Source: Sycobia sp. Sy_11
Lineage: Eukaryota; Arthropoda; Insecta; Hymenoptera; Epichrysomallidae
DNA length: 64,000 nucleotides
Assembly: GCA_018907035.1 (NCBI GenBank)
Contig: JACCIC010000065.1
Coordinates: 310,001-374,000 of the forward strand
Reading direction: 5' to 3'
In this document: positions 50,550-63,155 of the stretch, one piece after another
Position numbering within the stretch: position 1 is the first letter of the stretch
Layout: the number at the start of each line of letters is the position of its first letter
Made by a program: the position numbers and the translations under genes
The notes under the pieces: generated by a model
The model's input: the letters and a program-made list of their open reading frames with translations, nothing else
Told to the model about the DNA's origin: nothing
Database searches by the model: none

Positions 50550-51561
50550 TACTTTTATATATAGTACCTTACTCAATGACATCGTACAGTAATTTATAGT
50601 TTAAGGCTTGCATGGCTAATGAATAGCTATACAGTGTTTAATTCATATACCTTTGCAAATTAACCTTCTTACACATTTAGAATCAGTCTGATAAATATTT
50701 AAAATCTGCCATTTCCATCGTCCATAGATACATAATTAACTCTATTAGAATTTCTTTTATGAGAATCTAATAATAACAAATGGCAGAGGTCTAATGATGA
50801 ACATTTATAACTGGCAATATATAGTATCATGTTGGTTTTACTTTTAATACCGTTTTACAGGACGAGGAGAATGCCAAGAACGAAGGTAAGTCCTGGAAAA
50901 GATGGATGCATTGGCTCGAGTTGGTTCGCAGTATACATTTGTGGGACACTAACAAGTACCCAGAGGAACCGAGTTTCTACGCGAGTGCCGATCCTGGCGA
51001 CCGAGAGGAGAGGTGACTGATATTTTTCTCGTTATTCTGGGATCGATGATGTTTAGTTTAATTAAATAATTAAGAGAGAGAGATAGAGGGAAAAAGGTAG
51101 AGAGTGAGATAGAGAAAGAGAGAGGGAACGAGGTAAAGAGTGAGATAGAGAGAGAAAGAGAGAGAGGGAGAGAGAGATAGAGGGAAAGAGGTAGAGAATG
51201 AGATAGAGAGAGAGAGAGAGAGATAGAGAGAGAAGAGAGAGAGAGAGGGAACGAGGTAAAGAGTGTGATAAAGAGAGAGAGAGAGAGAGAGATAGAGGGA
51301 AAGAGGTAGAGAGTGAGATAGAGAGAGACATAGAGGGAAGGAGGTAGAGAGTGAGATAGAGAGAGACATAGAGGGAAAGAGTATAGTGAGATAGAGATAG
51401 TAGAGGGAAGAGTTAGAGATTGAGATAGACAAGAGAGAATAGAGGGAAAAGGAGAGAGCGTATAAGAGAGAGGAGAGAAGGAGGAGAGAGAATTTAGAAT
51501 TAGAATTAGAATTTTATTTATTAAAGCCTAAGGACTCGTGTTCCTTCATAGGCCATGAGAG

Positions 51562-51593
<32 letters not shown>

Positions 51594-54500
51594 AGATTTC
51601 CGTCCTGATGAAATCATTTCATTAAATTTATTTCGTGTTACTTATGCTTACGTATAATTTATCCTTAGAAATTTAGTCGAAATCGTATTAGATGTGAAGC
51701 AGTTTTATTTTTACTAAATATAAGTTTTGTGTACTATATTACGACTCTAATATTAAGAAATTTAAATCTAAACATAAATTGAAAATTAAAAAGTTTGAAT
51801 TTCTTTTAATATTGTTCTTATTTCCCTCAACAAAGAAATAAGTTTGATACGACGCTGTATAATTTTAATAATAATCATAAGCTTTTCTTAGTCACTACTA
51901 TTTGCATAAATGTATCATAAGGCTAAAAAATCTATAAAAATTTTTAATCTATTAAATTAAACAACGTCATATGTTTTCGATGATTAAACTTACTCTATAA
52001 ACGATGAATGCATGGCATTATTTATAATTTAATTATTAGTATTGACTTCATTGAATGCTGTGCATTATAAACATTTCATTTGATGTAGTATTATGGAATC
52101 TTGAAATATTTCTAAGAAGGCTGTGGTTGCATCATTAATCCACGTATACATGCTATAGAAAATATAAAAGTGGAAAGTTCGCAGGAGTGCGAATGTAGAG
52201 CTTATGAATAAACAACTAGATGGCTATTTAGAAATCGAACAGCGTAAATGCTCGATTTAAGTCTTCATGAAAACATTCATTCCATTTTAATTACAAGGGC
52301 TTACATTGACCGTAAAGCCATACATAGTTCGTGCAAACTTAGCTTCAGTCGAGGTTTTGATCGATTCACATTTAATTGATAGACGTCATGGTGATCGAAA
52401 GGTATAAGACTATAGGTACAAACGAAATTATTTGTAAAAACAGTCCGGGATATTTTAAGATTGTAAATGTTACTGTTAATTATTTTCGATACGGTGATAA
52501 GTATATATGGAAAAATAATTTGAAATATAAGAATACTGAAATCGAGATCTTCGTATTGTTATAGTTATTGATACGGTGATTTTAAAACCTATATATGTAT
52601 AGCTATTATAGAATAGAAAACATAGATTAAAAAGCATTATTCTTTTTTTTTATCCAACTTGTATGTTATTGGCTTGCAGTTGGCATGAATGATAAAAGCT
52701 TTTTTCTCATTCGAACCTACAAATCGCACCATCACCGCTTGATTCTGGTTCTCATGAGGAAAAATATAGTCTTTCCCTAATTTGAAAAGGCTTTTTTAAG
52801 AACCTCGTTAGAACCCTCGGCTTCGCTTCGGGCCGCAAATCTCTTGTTTTGCAAATAAAGCCTTTCCGTACCAGTAAAAAATGTACTATGCTTTCCACAC
52901 AAATAAGAATTTTACTTTAGTTTATATTATTTTATAAGGATTTTATTATTATATTAAAAGAAATACTACAAATGGTCATTGAACATCTGCATCTCTAAAA
53001 ATTACATTACCTTTTACCAACACACCAAAAAATTAAATTTGGAATGTATAAATGTCGACTGCTCGAGACCATGAAACGTATCGTATATTTCAAGTATATA
53101 AGTTCAATGTTTTTACATCTTAAATTTAATTTATTAATAGACACCCCATGTTATAAGTGTTTAAATATAGGAATAGCTATATCTCGTACCTAATTTTTCC
53201 GAGAATTAAAACTAAATCAAAATTATATAAATTAAATATTAATAAATAACTTTCGATCCATCGTGAATTGAAGTTTAATAAGTTAAAATATGATATGAAG
53301 TATGTATTTGTTTTTAAGGAGTAAGAATTTTTTAAGTCCTGTACGAGTATTCCTAATTTCTTACCTGATTATGAAATCTTTGGTGGCTGAAAAATATTTT
53401 CAAAACGTAACTTTTGCTGTAGTCATTTAAGCAATTTGATTTATTTCTAATTTATATTTTTCACCTTCGCGCAAGACCTCACATCGTCCGTCATTTTACT
53501 TCAGATTCGTCGTGAAGGATCGCGACACCGCGTACACGCCGGCGCAGAGATCCCTGATTGTGATGCAAATACTGCTGAGGGCGAGGTACGACGAGGTACA
53601 CGAAAAAGCCGGCATTAGAAGGCTCCTAGCCGACGGCACGTACGTCGATTGCTTTCCACTCCATGAGGGCGTCTATAATAAGCCAGCGAGCGACGGCCAG
53701 ATTCTGGACAGATATCTTCTATATTTGATCTGGGCTAGACCGGGCCAGTGGTAAGTCCTGGAAGCTTTCGTTGCTAAAACGTATAAAATATATATGGGAT
53801 TTTCTCTGCTTTTATTGTCAAAATAGCAAATGCTTTGTTAAAAAAATAAATGTTAAGAACTAATCCGTAGCGAAGTTGACACATTGCGTTCATATATTGG
53901 TTATTAATATAGAAAATATTTGCTAGGTCTATTTACCCTAAATTACAGCTTTGTAAGTTTTAGTCGTAAATTCCTTCTTGAGAATTTCATCCTTCACCAA
54001 CTTCCAATTACTAACAAGATTAAATTTTGGAATTGATTTTCTAAAAACTTAGGAATAATAAACATTAAATTCATAAATTGATTCAACCCAGCCTCAAGTC
54101 AAATAGAATAAAATTAATAAAGACAAACGATGGTTGATAAATAAGCTTGTGTCAATGAAATTTAAGGAATTTTATGAAATCATTTAAATTTTTATATTAG
54201 ATATTTAGTATTCCTTTAATGTATACTGTGGTTAAATTTTTGAGAAAATGTAAAGTTTTTTTAACATTTCTGATATCATGTAAAATGCTTGAGAAAAAAG
54301 TTCTTACACAAAAGATCTGTAGACTAGATTCAACCTTTACCAGCATTAAACGTTGTACTTTACTTCGAGAGCATAGGGCTGCTCGATGTCAAGTATTCGA
54401 TTCTTCTCAAGCAAATTGTTCGGTGATGGAAATTGAACTTGTTATAAATGTATACAACGTTTGTAAAAGGAATATCCAGTATCTTCAAGTAATACATAAA

Positions 54501-57500
54501 TAAATGCTTGAGGATTACACAGAATTATACTCCAGCGATATACATATCGATCGCTCGTGATTAAGAAAAGTACATAGCCTAAACAACTACGAATTTTTCT
54601 ATAAAACCTTAATAATGCAGCTGTTAAGCAGTCCGCTATAATTATGTCTTTTGTTTTTCCAAGGTATAAAAAGCAACCGCTTTGGTTGGTAAGGCGTTAC
54701 TTCGGTGAGAAAGTGGCGTTGTATTTTGCCTGGCTGGGCTTTTACACGCGCGCTTTGTATCCCCCCAGCCATAGTGGGACTCTTGTGCTTTTTTTACGGT
54801 CTAGGCAGCATGGAGGGTGCTGATAATGTTCCTAGTAAAGAAATTTGCGACTCTAAATTAGCAGGTGAGTAATTTCTATGCTGTTTATCGAATATACATT
54901 ACACGCGGGAAAAGTTATAATATCGTAATAAGGAACTGAACTATTTTATAATTTTATTTTCAAGTTGTAGTTTTAAAAAAAAAAGTTTACTTGATTGACT
55001 TTTTCTTATGTGTATGTATGTTATAATAGGTTTTTTAAGCTTAAAATCTAATGTTAAACACGGATCTCTTTTTTTCGTGCATTGGTAATGCTTTATGCAT
55101 CAGAGTTGATCTATTTCATTTCGAATATAATGACTATAATGATAGTGTAATACGATTGTGTTACAAAACCCACACTATAAGTTAATGCAAATCGGTAATA
55201 AGTCGAGCAGTTTTCACCTTCTCTATGGTGTACTGACGTCATCATGGACGCGAAACAGAGATTCAAATCAATATTAGATTTTGATGTCAATTCAATATTG
55301 ATTAATTATTTCATCCATTAAAGGACATTTTTATTTTCGTCTTTGTTTTTAATATTTGGGTTTAAACTATTAGAAAACAATGTTATATAATTTTTACCAG
55401 ATACAGTTCTCTATTGTTATCATTCCGTAAGTGTCAAAATAAAACCTATTAAGATAAGAAAACTTACTGTACGCTAAAATCTAGAAGAATTAATATCAAT
55501 TCAAATATGACATTAAAGAAGCGAAAAATTATTAATGATTTTTCTTCTGTTAGATGTCTGTTTCACGATTTATAAAACTATAGTAATTGCTGATATAATG
55601 TTTTCTCCGTGCATTGCCTATTGATACTGGCACTTATTGAATTTCTTATTAATCTTGATTTCAATTCTTGACAGCAAACATTACTATTTGCCCGCTATGC
55701 GACAAGGCGTGCCCCTACACAAGACTTGGAGACTCCTGTCTCTTCGCCAGACTGACTTATCTATTTGATAATCCCTCTACGGTCTTCTTTGCCATTTTCA
55801 TGTCATTTTGGGGTAAGTAGCTCAACTTCGATCATTACATGCGTAAAGTTAATTATAGATTTATGCCAAATGTATTTATTTGTAATGGTATGTACTACTG
55901 TATATTAACTGAGCCAATAAAGTGTTTTAAAGAAAATTTAAACATCTACACAGAAATATGTAAAATTCTTTTCAAAATAAAAATTTTGAAGGCATTCATC
56001 TATGAGATTGTAATAATATTATTAACAATAACTTTTACAACAAGAGAAAAAAATCATACTTTATTTATAGTATGCTTTTATGAATTATTAAAATTTTGTC
56101 AGGATGACAATCAATTATGCTGCTCTCGGAATTTCTAATGTAACTATCGATATGTTAAAATGAATTGGTGAATATACAGTCCGTTTTGTTTGCTTAACGT
56201 CGATTGCAGCGACTACTTTCCTGGAAATGTGGAAACGAAGGCAGGCAGTACTCGCCTGGGAATGGGATTTGCAGAACGGCGAGGGCGACGAGGAGCCCAG
56301 GCCAGAATTCGAGGCTAGCGTCAAAACGTTTCGCATTAATCCCGTCACCAGGGAGCGCGAGCCTTATCTGCCCGTTTGGTCGAGGACGTTGCGTTATGCT
56401 GCTACTGGTTCTATGGTTTTCTTTATGGTAATTAATTTAAAATGAATTCTAATCTATCGTATGTAGTAATTATTGAAAGCTGTATATATTTTTTATTGAA
56501 GTTTATAAAAGTTTACTATCATCATTATAAAGTATTTTTTACATTAGAAGATCTTTCCATTAATCCTGTAATGGAATAAAACTTTTCTGCAAATTTCAAT
56601 ATATAATTAACGGCTCTCGTATATTTTAATTCGCAGATTTGTGTTGTTCTGGGAGCTGTGCTCGGTACGATAATTTATAGAATTTCTCTAGTTGCCGTGT
56701 TCCACGGTGGCGGATACTTTCTGAAAAGACACGCCAAGATTTTCACTTCTCTTACCGCAGCTTTCATCAACTTGATAATCATCATGATTCTCACGCGAAT
56801 CTATCAGAGGCTAGCGCGATGGATGGTGAATTTAGAAAATCCCCGCACACAGACTGAATACGAGGCCAGTTTCACCTTCAAAATCTTCCTCTTCGAGTTC
56901 GTTAACTTCTATTCCTCTTTGATTTACATCGCTTTTTTTAAGGTATTCAAAGCTTGTCAGTAACTCGCTAATGTTTAATTTCTACAATATACAATTTAAT
57001 TTTTTAATCATCAATGAAAATGATAGACTCGTATTAGTTAATTATCTCAAAAAAAGTTAACAAAAAAACATATATATGTGGCCTAGTATTGAAAGAAATC
57101 GATCGATATTCAAGCATTATTCCAACTTCGAGTAAGTGGCGATTGTTTAATAATTGTTCATTCATCATGCTTTGGAAAACGTAAAGGGAAGATTCTACGT
57201 GCATCCTGGAGACGCGGAATCTCGGTCCTCCGATTTCTATCGAATAAAGACGGATGTATGCGATGCATCGGGCTGCCTTTCCGAGGTCTGCATACAACTG
57301 GCCATAATCATGATTGGTAAGCAGGTTTTCAACAATTTCGTTGAGATATTGTCGCCAAAGATGTGGAATTGGTGGCGCAAGCGCACCCACGTTGCCGCGA
57401 CGAAGGACCAGTCGCGGCCTTATACCAGCTGGGAGCAGGATTATCAATTACAGGATCCTGGCAGGCTCGCACTCTTCGACGAGTATCTAGAAATGAGTAA

Positions 57501-60500
57501 TACAATATTGTTTAATTTTATAAATCAGTTTTTTTATTTGTCAAGTGATTAATTTAGTATATGGAATTGTAATAGTATATTTAGATATAAGAAAATAGTT
57601 CACATGTTTATTCATTTTTCTCATTCAACTTTAGCGATTTATTGGGTTTGAACTTCAATAAGATAATATTTCTAGCCAAAATCTAAATTAAAATCTCTGT
57701 AGAATACTATTTTCTAATATTTAAAATCAGACGTTGGCTGAAAATGCAATTGACTTATATTACATATAAGTAACAGCAGTTTTAATGTATTATTGTGGAA
57801 AAACAATTCTTTAAATCATAAGCTTACGAAATTATGATTGTTCCTCATAACCAGATCTAAATAATATATATTCTATTTCAGTAATCCAATACGGATTCGT
57901 CACATTGTTTGTAGCTGCTTTTCCGCTGGCACCTTTATTTGCCCTTTTAAACAACATAGCTGAAATACGCCTGGATGCTTACAAGATGGTCAGGGAGGCT
58001 CGTAGGCCCTTGGCCGAGAGAGTCGAGGACATTGGCGCGTGGTACGGCATTCTTAAAGGCGTAACTTACGCCGCGGTGGTATCAAACGTAAGTGTATCGC
58101 TCATATTCCTTCTTGATTTTTATAAAATAGTCAGATTATAAAAATTAGTGGTGGATTGTTAGTAAAACATTAATAAATTTTGAAATTATTATTACGCATT
58201 AGTGATCTATCGAATACGTGCTGAGTATAATGTTAGTAGATAAGTGACTATATTAAATGAAAACTCTTTCTTTGCTATAAAGTCTAAAGTCTAAAATTAT
58301 TCATATTCCATTACATATTTCTCCTTTTTTCTTTATAATGTAGTATGATTTTCGTTAAATTTAGTTTTGTTTGTTTTCCGTTTAAATGACGATTACGATA
58401 AATAACAACATAAAGAAATACGTATTATTTTATCCTTGATACAAGATAATATAGATACTGATATAATTGATTTTTGTCAGGCGTTCGTTATAGCGTATAC
58501 CTCGGACTTCATACCGCGCAGCGTGTACGCCTTCGTCTACTCGCCGACCCAGAATTTGGTTGGTTATATCGATAGCTCCTTGTCTGAGTTTAACACGACG
58601 CATTATACGGCGGACATGCGCAACGAGGAGGACCAAGCGCACGCCCCTCCAACCTGTCAGTACCGCGGTTACAGGAATGGGCCTGATCACAAAGAGGACC
58701 CGTATGGCCTAAGTCCCCAGTATTGGCACGTGTTCGCCGCCAGACTTGCATTCGTCGTTGTTTTTGAGCACGTTGTTAGTATGATTACTTAGCTAAATTG
58801 TTTGCATCAACTAGAGATTTTAGTTCATATTTGACGTGTTTAGAGTTCAACTGCACCCAAAATTGTCACGCATCAAAATTATACAAGAAAATTCGAATAG
58901 TCAAAGTTTTATTACATCTAAATTAAAGCATTGTTTTAGTTATTTATATCACGATACAATACTATATAAGGAATATTTTTATCATTTTAATAATTAATAA
59001 ACTTTATTGGTTTATTTGTCAATTTTAGAAATTCTTCCCTTTTAATTAAATAGTTTACTTTGCTTTGTAGGACAAGATTTTTTAAATTTTATATTTAGAA
59101 TCTTATAGATTTGATCCTATTTTCAATTAAGAAATGGTTCGGTTGAAATTATAGTTATAGCTTCCTTTACCGATTTTATTACAGTTTATTTTGCGGCTTA
59201 TTTCTTTCGAATTCAATAATGTGAATGTCGACAATTCCTTCTGCCATTAATTTTGAATGTAATCATATTGTCGGCGTTAAAAAATCTATTATAAATCCCG
59301 ACTATTATAAATATCCATTCTACTTTTTCTAAAGTTGAAAGGGGATGGAATTATGTTTTTATATTATGGTAAGCCATATCATACTGATTGCTTTTTCTGC
59401 TTTTGTTTTTATATATTTCTCGTAGTTTAACCTTATCTAGCATTACTCTCCAGATACTTCGACTTCTTCGTCAAATTTAAAGGGAGCTGATATAGTCTCA
59501 CTCTCTACAGCGATTTTACTTTGAATTAAGTCATACATATTATGATTTTTTCATCATGAAAATTGGTACCTATTTTCATCGATTTGAATAAATTTAATAA
59601 GATCTTACAATAACTTTAGAACATCATTGAAGATTGGTTTCGTTCAAGCAGCAAGTTCAGACTGTGCCTACATTGCGTACTTTGATCTTCTCGTACTGAA
59701 TCTATTATATAGAGTTTATTTGAGAAACGTCTTTTTAACTTGTACATATCAAATTCAATACAATATTTGTCAATGAAACAAAATTTTAACCTTAAATAAG
59801 TTATTAAATGATAAAAGTAGAAGTCTCTAATTTTCTTTATATGTTCTATTATTGTTAAATTGCATTCACATTGACCTATTCCTTTGTTTATAATTGATGG
59901 TTTATATACTGTCTGAGAATAAAAATGACTTTTTCATTTTCCACCCCTTCAATATGTATTTTATTAGTATTTAATAACGATACCTTCTTTGGGCTAGCAT
60001 ATACATGTTTATTCAATTTTCTTTCTGTCCAGAATGCGCTTGATAATGTTTTATCGGTAGACTCATAAGCAGCTCATCTCCTATTTAATTGCTACTATAA
60101 TTTCAATTAAAAATGAGATATACAAATATAATCTTTAACATTGAAAATACAGCCTTTTACCATCAGCATAAAGAAATTCTCCGCTTGCCAACGCTTTCTA
60201 TTATAGAGAACAATAATTCTCTAATGATTTCTTTCTTATATCTATCAGATTTTGTTTATGTTTTCAGTTAATCTTAGGAAGTTTGTAAGTAACCAATTCT
60301 AAACTTAAGTTCCTTTTTATTAGCCAATTTTTTCTTTTGGTTTCGCTTGAATTGTTGCATGATACATTAAGATACTGAAGCATCCTTGATCTTTGTCCAT
60401 TTAACTATTTTCATTAAAAGTGATCTGGATATCAAAATAATTCCGATCGCCTTCTTTTTTATCAATTTCTGGAGCATGGATCTATTTTATTCTTTTCTGC

Positions 60501-61692
60501 AAAATGGTGCATCAGTAGTCAATTAGATACCATGATGAATCTTTTCGATAATTTGTTCTTCCTTTATGGATTTTATGTCACTTGTGTATCGTACCCAGCA
60601 CCATCTCTTATCGTGTCAACTTTTCTTTAAAGAAAAGATTATGTGTTTTATTTCTTATAAAGGCCCGAAGTAAGGACTTATAGCATTAACAGCCTGTACT
60701 TCGGCCCTATTCAATAGGAGTATAATTTAATCTTTTTATTTCTCGCTCGAAACATTAGTTTCTTGGTAAATCTTTTACTACTGATTTTTCAGGATTTCCC
60801 ATACTTCGATTTTTAGGTGGAATTTTGACATTATAGTTTCTTTAATTCTATATCCGATGCTTAGACATCTATAAAGTAAATTGCAAATCGTAGTTAATTT
60901 CTGCAGTTTGTAAATCATCATTACCTTCTTCAGATTTTCTTCTGAACAATTATTCGATTATAGGATCTTGTACTTCTGTGGTCATAGATCTATTTATAAT
61001 ATTTGTACTTATGTATCTGTGAGAATAAGATTCCCATTCTTTTATAAAAAAATTTATGAAGACTAAAGTTTATACCAAATCCATATATTAATTCACATAC
61101 ATTATATTATATACCGTGCTGAGTGATTAATAAGTTTTTAGATTTTATATTTGTTCAAGAAAAGTGCTTAATATTAGATTTTATGTATTAGAATGTTATT
61201 CCATGTTAAAATATTTTAAGAAAAAGTTTCTAGTAGTGAATTCAATTTAAAATTTTTAAATGAACGAAAATGGAGTTCAAGATTTTTTTAAAAATTAAGA
61301 TAAATTTATATTATAAACATTTAATGGATATTGATGAGTTTTTCTGCATTAATTTATAGGTGTTTGCGCTGACGGGAATAATGAGTTATATCATTCCTGA
61401 AGTACCACGATCGGTTGCGACCCAGCGTCAGCGTGAACGTTTACTCGCTCAGGAGGCCAAATACGAGAAAGGGGTAAAGGGGCACGACGACGAAGACGAT
61501 CTTCTATCAATGTTGCGGGAAGCCGGTCTCGGTGGGAATCGCGCCGTCGGCTGCGGGGCCCGTGGCAATTGGGCACGTCGTTTCAGTAAAATTAGCGACG
61601 GGCTCGACGCACACGTCGACATCACGGGGGGCGTTCAGCACCATCGTAATAGCAAAACAACCGATGGTGCTGCCGTTTGGGAGGTAACTTGA
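35687..61692 (+). CDS. Anoctamin (TMEM16) calcium-activated channel/scramblase
   Basis: Thirteen exons: 35687-36161, 49193-49388, 49748-50030, 50861-51012, 53505-53750, 54664-54864, 55675-55812, 56210-56427, 56637-56942, 57187-57496, 57882-58087, 58481-58774, 61360-61692. They total 3358 nt, which is 1119 codons plus one base; the extra base is a C in the run 54761-54766 (entered separately), and all exon phases agree otherwise. Residues 1-158 are low-complexity and polar. The dimerisation domain starts at [13 protein letters not shown] (exon 3). [20 protein letters not shown] (exon 6) leads into TM1, [17 protein letters not shown] follows in exon 8. Calcium ligands expected in TM6-TM8 are all present: N and E of NNFVE, both E of EYLEM, E and D of NIAEIRLDA. 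Start: ATG 35687 gives [12 protein letters not shown]; an in-frame ATG at 35615 would add 24 residues. The subtype resembles the ANO1-ANO4 group but is not assigned. Channel or scramblase activity cannot be judged from sequence alone. Confidence 0.93.
38225..38472. repeat. MITE-like palindromic element
   Basis: About 248 bp with near-complete palindromy. The left end CACTGAGAAAAAATAT pairs with the right end ATATTTTTTTCACTACG, and inner arms share ATCAAGTAAATATT, CTTGTTTTGTACCAA and TTTTCTTAAATT. There is no coding capacity. Probably a non-autonomous DNA transposon. Confidence 0.65.
40191..40238. repeat. (TA)n microsatellite
   Basis: A pure AT run of about 48 bp in anoctamin intron 1. Confidence 0.95.
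40751..40868. repeat. Short inverted-repeat element
   Basis: The 30-bp arms TTATTTATCGATTGCAACAT.. and the complement of ..AATACAGTCGATAAATAA share TTATTTATCGA and CGGTCAAG at matching positions, around a 57-bp spacer. A MITE relic is likely. Confidence 0.55.
41898..41972. repeat. Short tandem repeat
   Basis: Units close to TTTTACTAATACA recur about five times with small interruptions, read directly. Confidence 0.7.
43693..43740. repeat. (TA)n microsatellite
   Basis: A pure AT run of about 48 bp in anoctamin intron 1. Confidence 0.95.
45958..45992. repeat. (TA)n microsatellite
   Basis: A pure AT run of about 34 bp in anoctamin intron 1. Confidence 0.93.
46300..46800. promoter_or_regulatory. 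GC-rich island in intron 1, possible alternative promoter or enhancer
   Basis: A CpG-containing block split by a (TA)n run (about 46487-46541) stands out from surrounding AT-rich DNA. At about 46356-46370 a TATATATATAAGGG sequence precedes a GC-rich stretch, compatible with a TATA promoter. The open frame across it is mostly microsatellite and is not a gene. The regulatory role is inference. Confidence 0.3.
50190..50217. repeat. (TA)n microsatellite
   Basis: A short AT run after a GTAT tract in anoctamin intron 3. Confidence 0.9.
50502..50549. repeat. (TA)n microsatellite
   Basis: An AT run of about 48 bp in anoctamin intron 3. Confidence 0.93.
51072..51594. repeat. GA-rich minisatellite with higher-order units
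   Basis: GA-rich sequence in anoctamin intron 4, just downstream of exon 4. Larger units containing GATAGAGGGAAAGAGGTAGA and GAGTGAGATAGAGAGAG recur about every 50-60 bp. It is interrupted at about 51490-51555 by a non-repetitive block (ATTAGAATTTTATTTATTAA and after), then ends in GA. Confidence 0.9.
54761..54766 (+). other. Frameshift site in anoctamin exon 6
   Basis: Six Cs follow TAT (Tyr of RALYPP). Read straight through, the frame gives HSGTLVLF and soon stops. Removing one C gives [18 protein letters not shown], the expected end of TM1, and stays open to the exon 6 donor with the correct phase. Both exon borders are otherwise normal. Confidence 0.93.
58775..61359 (+). other. Anoctamin intron 12 with unidentified coding-like relic (minus strand)
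   Basis: The intron uses donor GTTAGT and acceptor TTATAG. Between about 59150 and 61060 the minus strand has an uneven, coding-like composition with broken frames that yield coherent stretches such as [30 protein letters not shown] and [16 protein letters not shown], separated by stops and frameshifts. I recognise no family. An imperfect hairpin (GGCCCGAAGTA with TACTTCGGCCC) lies at about 60662-60706. Confidence 0.35.
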
Positions 61693-63150
61693 GAGTTATT
61701 TTGATATAACTTGCGTGTAATAATATTGGTCGCATATACGAGTGAGTATATGTCCATGTCAAGTTGTACATAGTTGATCGGACGAATTAAGAAGTTATTG
61801 TACCAACATTTTTTTTATCTGTTGCAATCTGTGTGTTAGTGCTAAAACTGTTTTTCAATGAATTCTAATTAATAATCGAGATTCTAACTCTTATTATCCA
61901 TAGGGCGATATTCGCTAAAGCATTGAAAATCAGCAGTTTAGCTAACTTTTGAAATTTTGCACTTTCGTGTGGCACTGTTGTAATTTTATCATTTGTTTGA
62001 AACAGTTTAGAACTAACAGTTGAAAAATTATTTTTCACAATTAAATATTATAGTAATACTTGTGTACTGTAGTTAAATATTGATTATATTACAAAAAATT
62101 GTACTGATCTAACATGGTCAAAATATATTCACGAAAGTCAGATTTTTATCTAAAATTGTTAACAGAAAAATGTTTTAAGTGCGTTTTATAAATGACAAGC
62201 AATATTAAGAATTTAAGGTTATAAGATAAGATAATAAATTGTTTTAAAAATGTAATAATTTAAATTATAATAACAATATTTTCTGAAAAAGGAATTAAAT
62301 CACAGCTTTTCATACGATTTCAAATGTTGCCAATGACATGAATACAAATGCATGAATGCAACTCAATATATTATTAATTCAAGAAAAGTATAAATGTATA
62401 ATTTAGAAGTAAAATACTTCAAGTTACAGATTTCTATTTGTAAAAAACGAATTTTTAATAACGAAGCATGTATAAACTATACGGGAAAATATTATAAGAA
62501 AATTTTACATAAATAATGTTTTGCTCTCATTGTAATAATTTAGTTTGAACTAATTTATTGAACTTGGGAATCAGAAAATGCGTATTATATTATCAGTATT
62601 GCATTAATATATGTTGATATTATAGTGTCATTAATTTAGCCTTTATAAAAAACTTTATGACTAATTTGATTCAATAAGTACAGAGATATATTTGGATGTA
62701 ACCATATAAATTTGCTAATAATAATTGATACCAACTCGCTCTTGTTTATTGTTCTACAGATTAATTTTAGATCTTGATTACTAAAATTCTTTTGTTCGAA
62801 TGTACATGAATTCATCCGTAAAAAATTATATGAATTTAATATTATTTCACTTCAAACGTGAAGTAATGATAATTACTTCACACATAGATCTTTTTATTTT
62901 ATTCGTGTTCTGAACGCATGACCGATCAAATTCGTACAATTAACATTATTGTTTTTAGATATTATTCCATGAAAGTTACAAAATTATGCTGAAGTCTTGA
63001 TTTTGAAGTACAGTGGTATAAAATATCCTGTATGCAATTCGTATTTACAATTTTTTCGCTCGTACTTAAACTTTTACTTAAGATTGAAATATTGTATGTC
63101 ATAAAGATTCTATTCATAAATTTTTTGGCTATTACATTCATATTTTTATG
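61693..63150. other. Anoctamin 3' flank
   Basis: AT-rich sequence that should include the 3' untranslated region. An AATAAA at about 62233-62238 is a candidate poly(A) signal. No further gene is recognised. Confidence 0.5.
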
Positions 63151-63155
63151 GCTAT

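Noticed and set aside
51062..51432. Ser-Leu-rich minus-strand frames
   Set aside because: They are products of the GA-rich minisatellite in anoctamin intron 4.
54219..54503. 94-codon frame before anoctamin exon 6
   Set aside because: It is in intron 5, with no motif and no conservation clue.
55839..56138. 99-codon plus-strand frame
   Set aside because: It lies wholly in anoctamin intron 7 between well-supported splice sites and has an AT-driven Ile/Lys/Asn composition.
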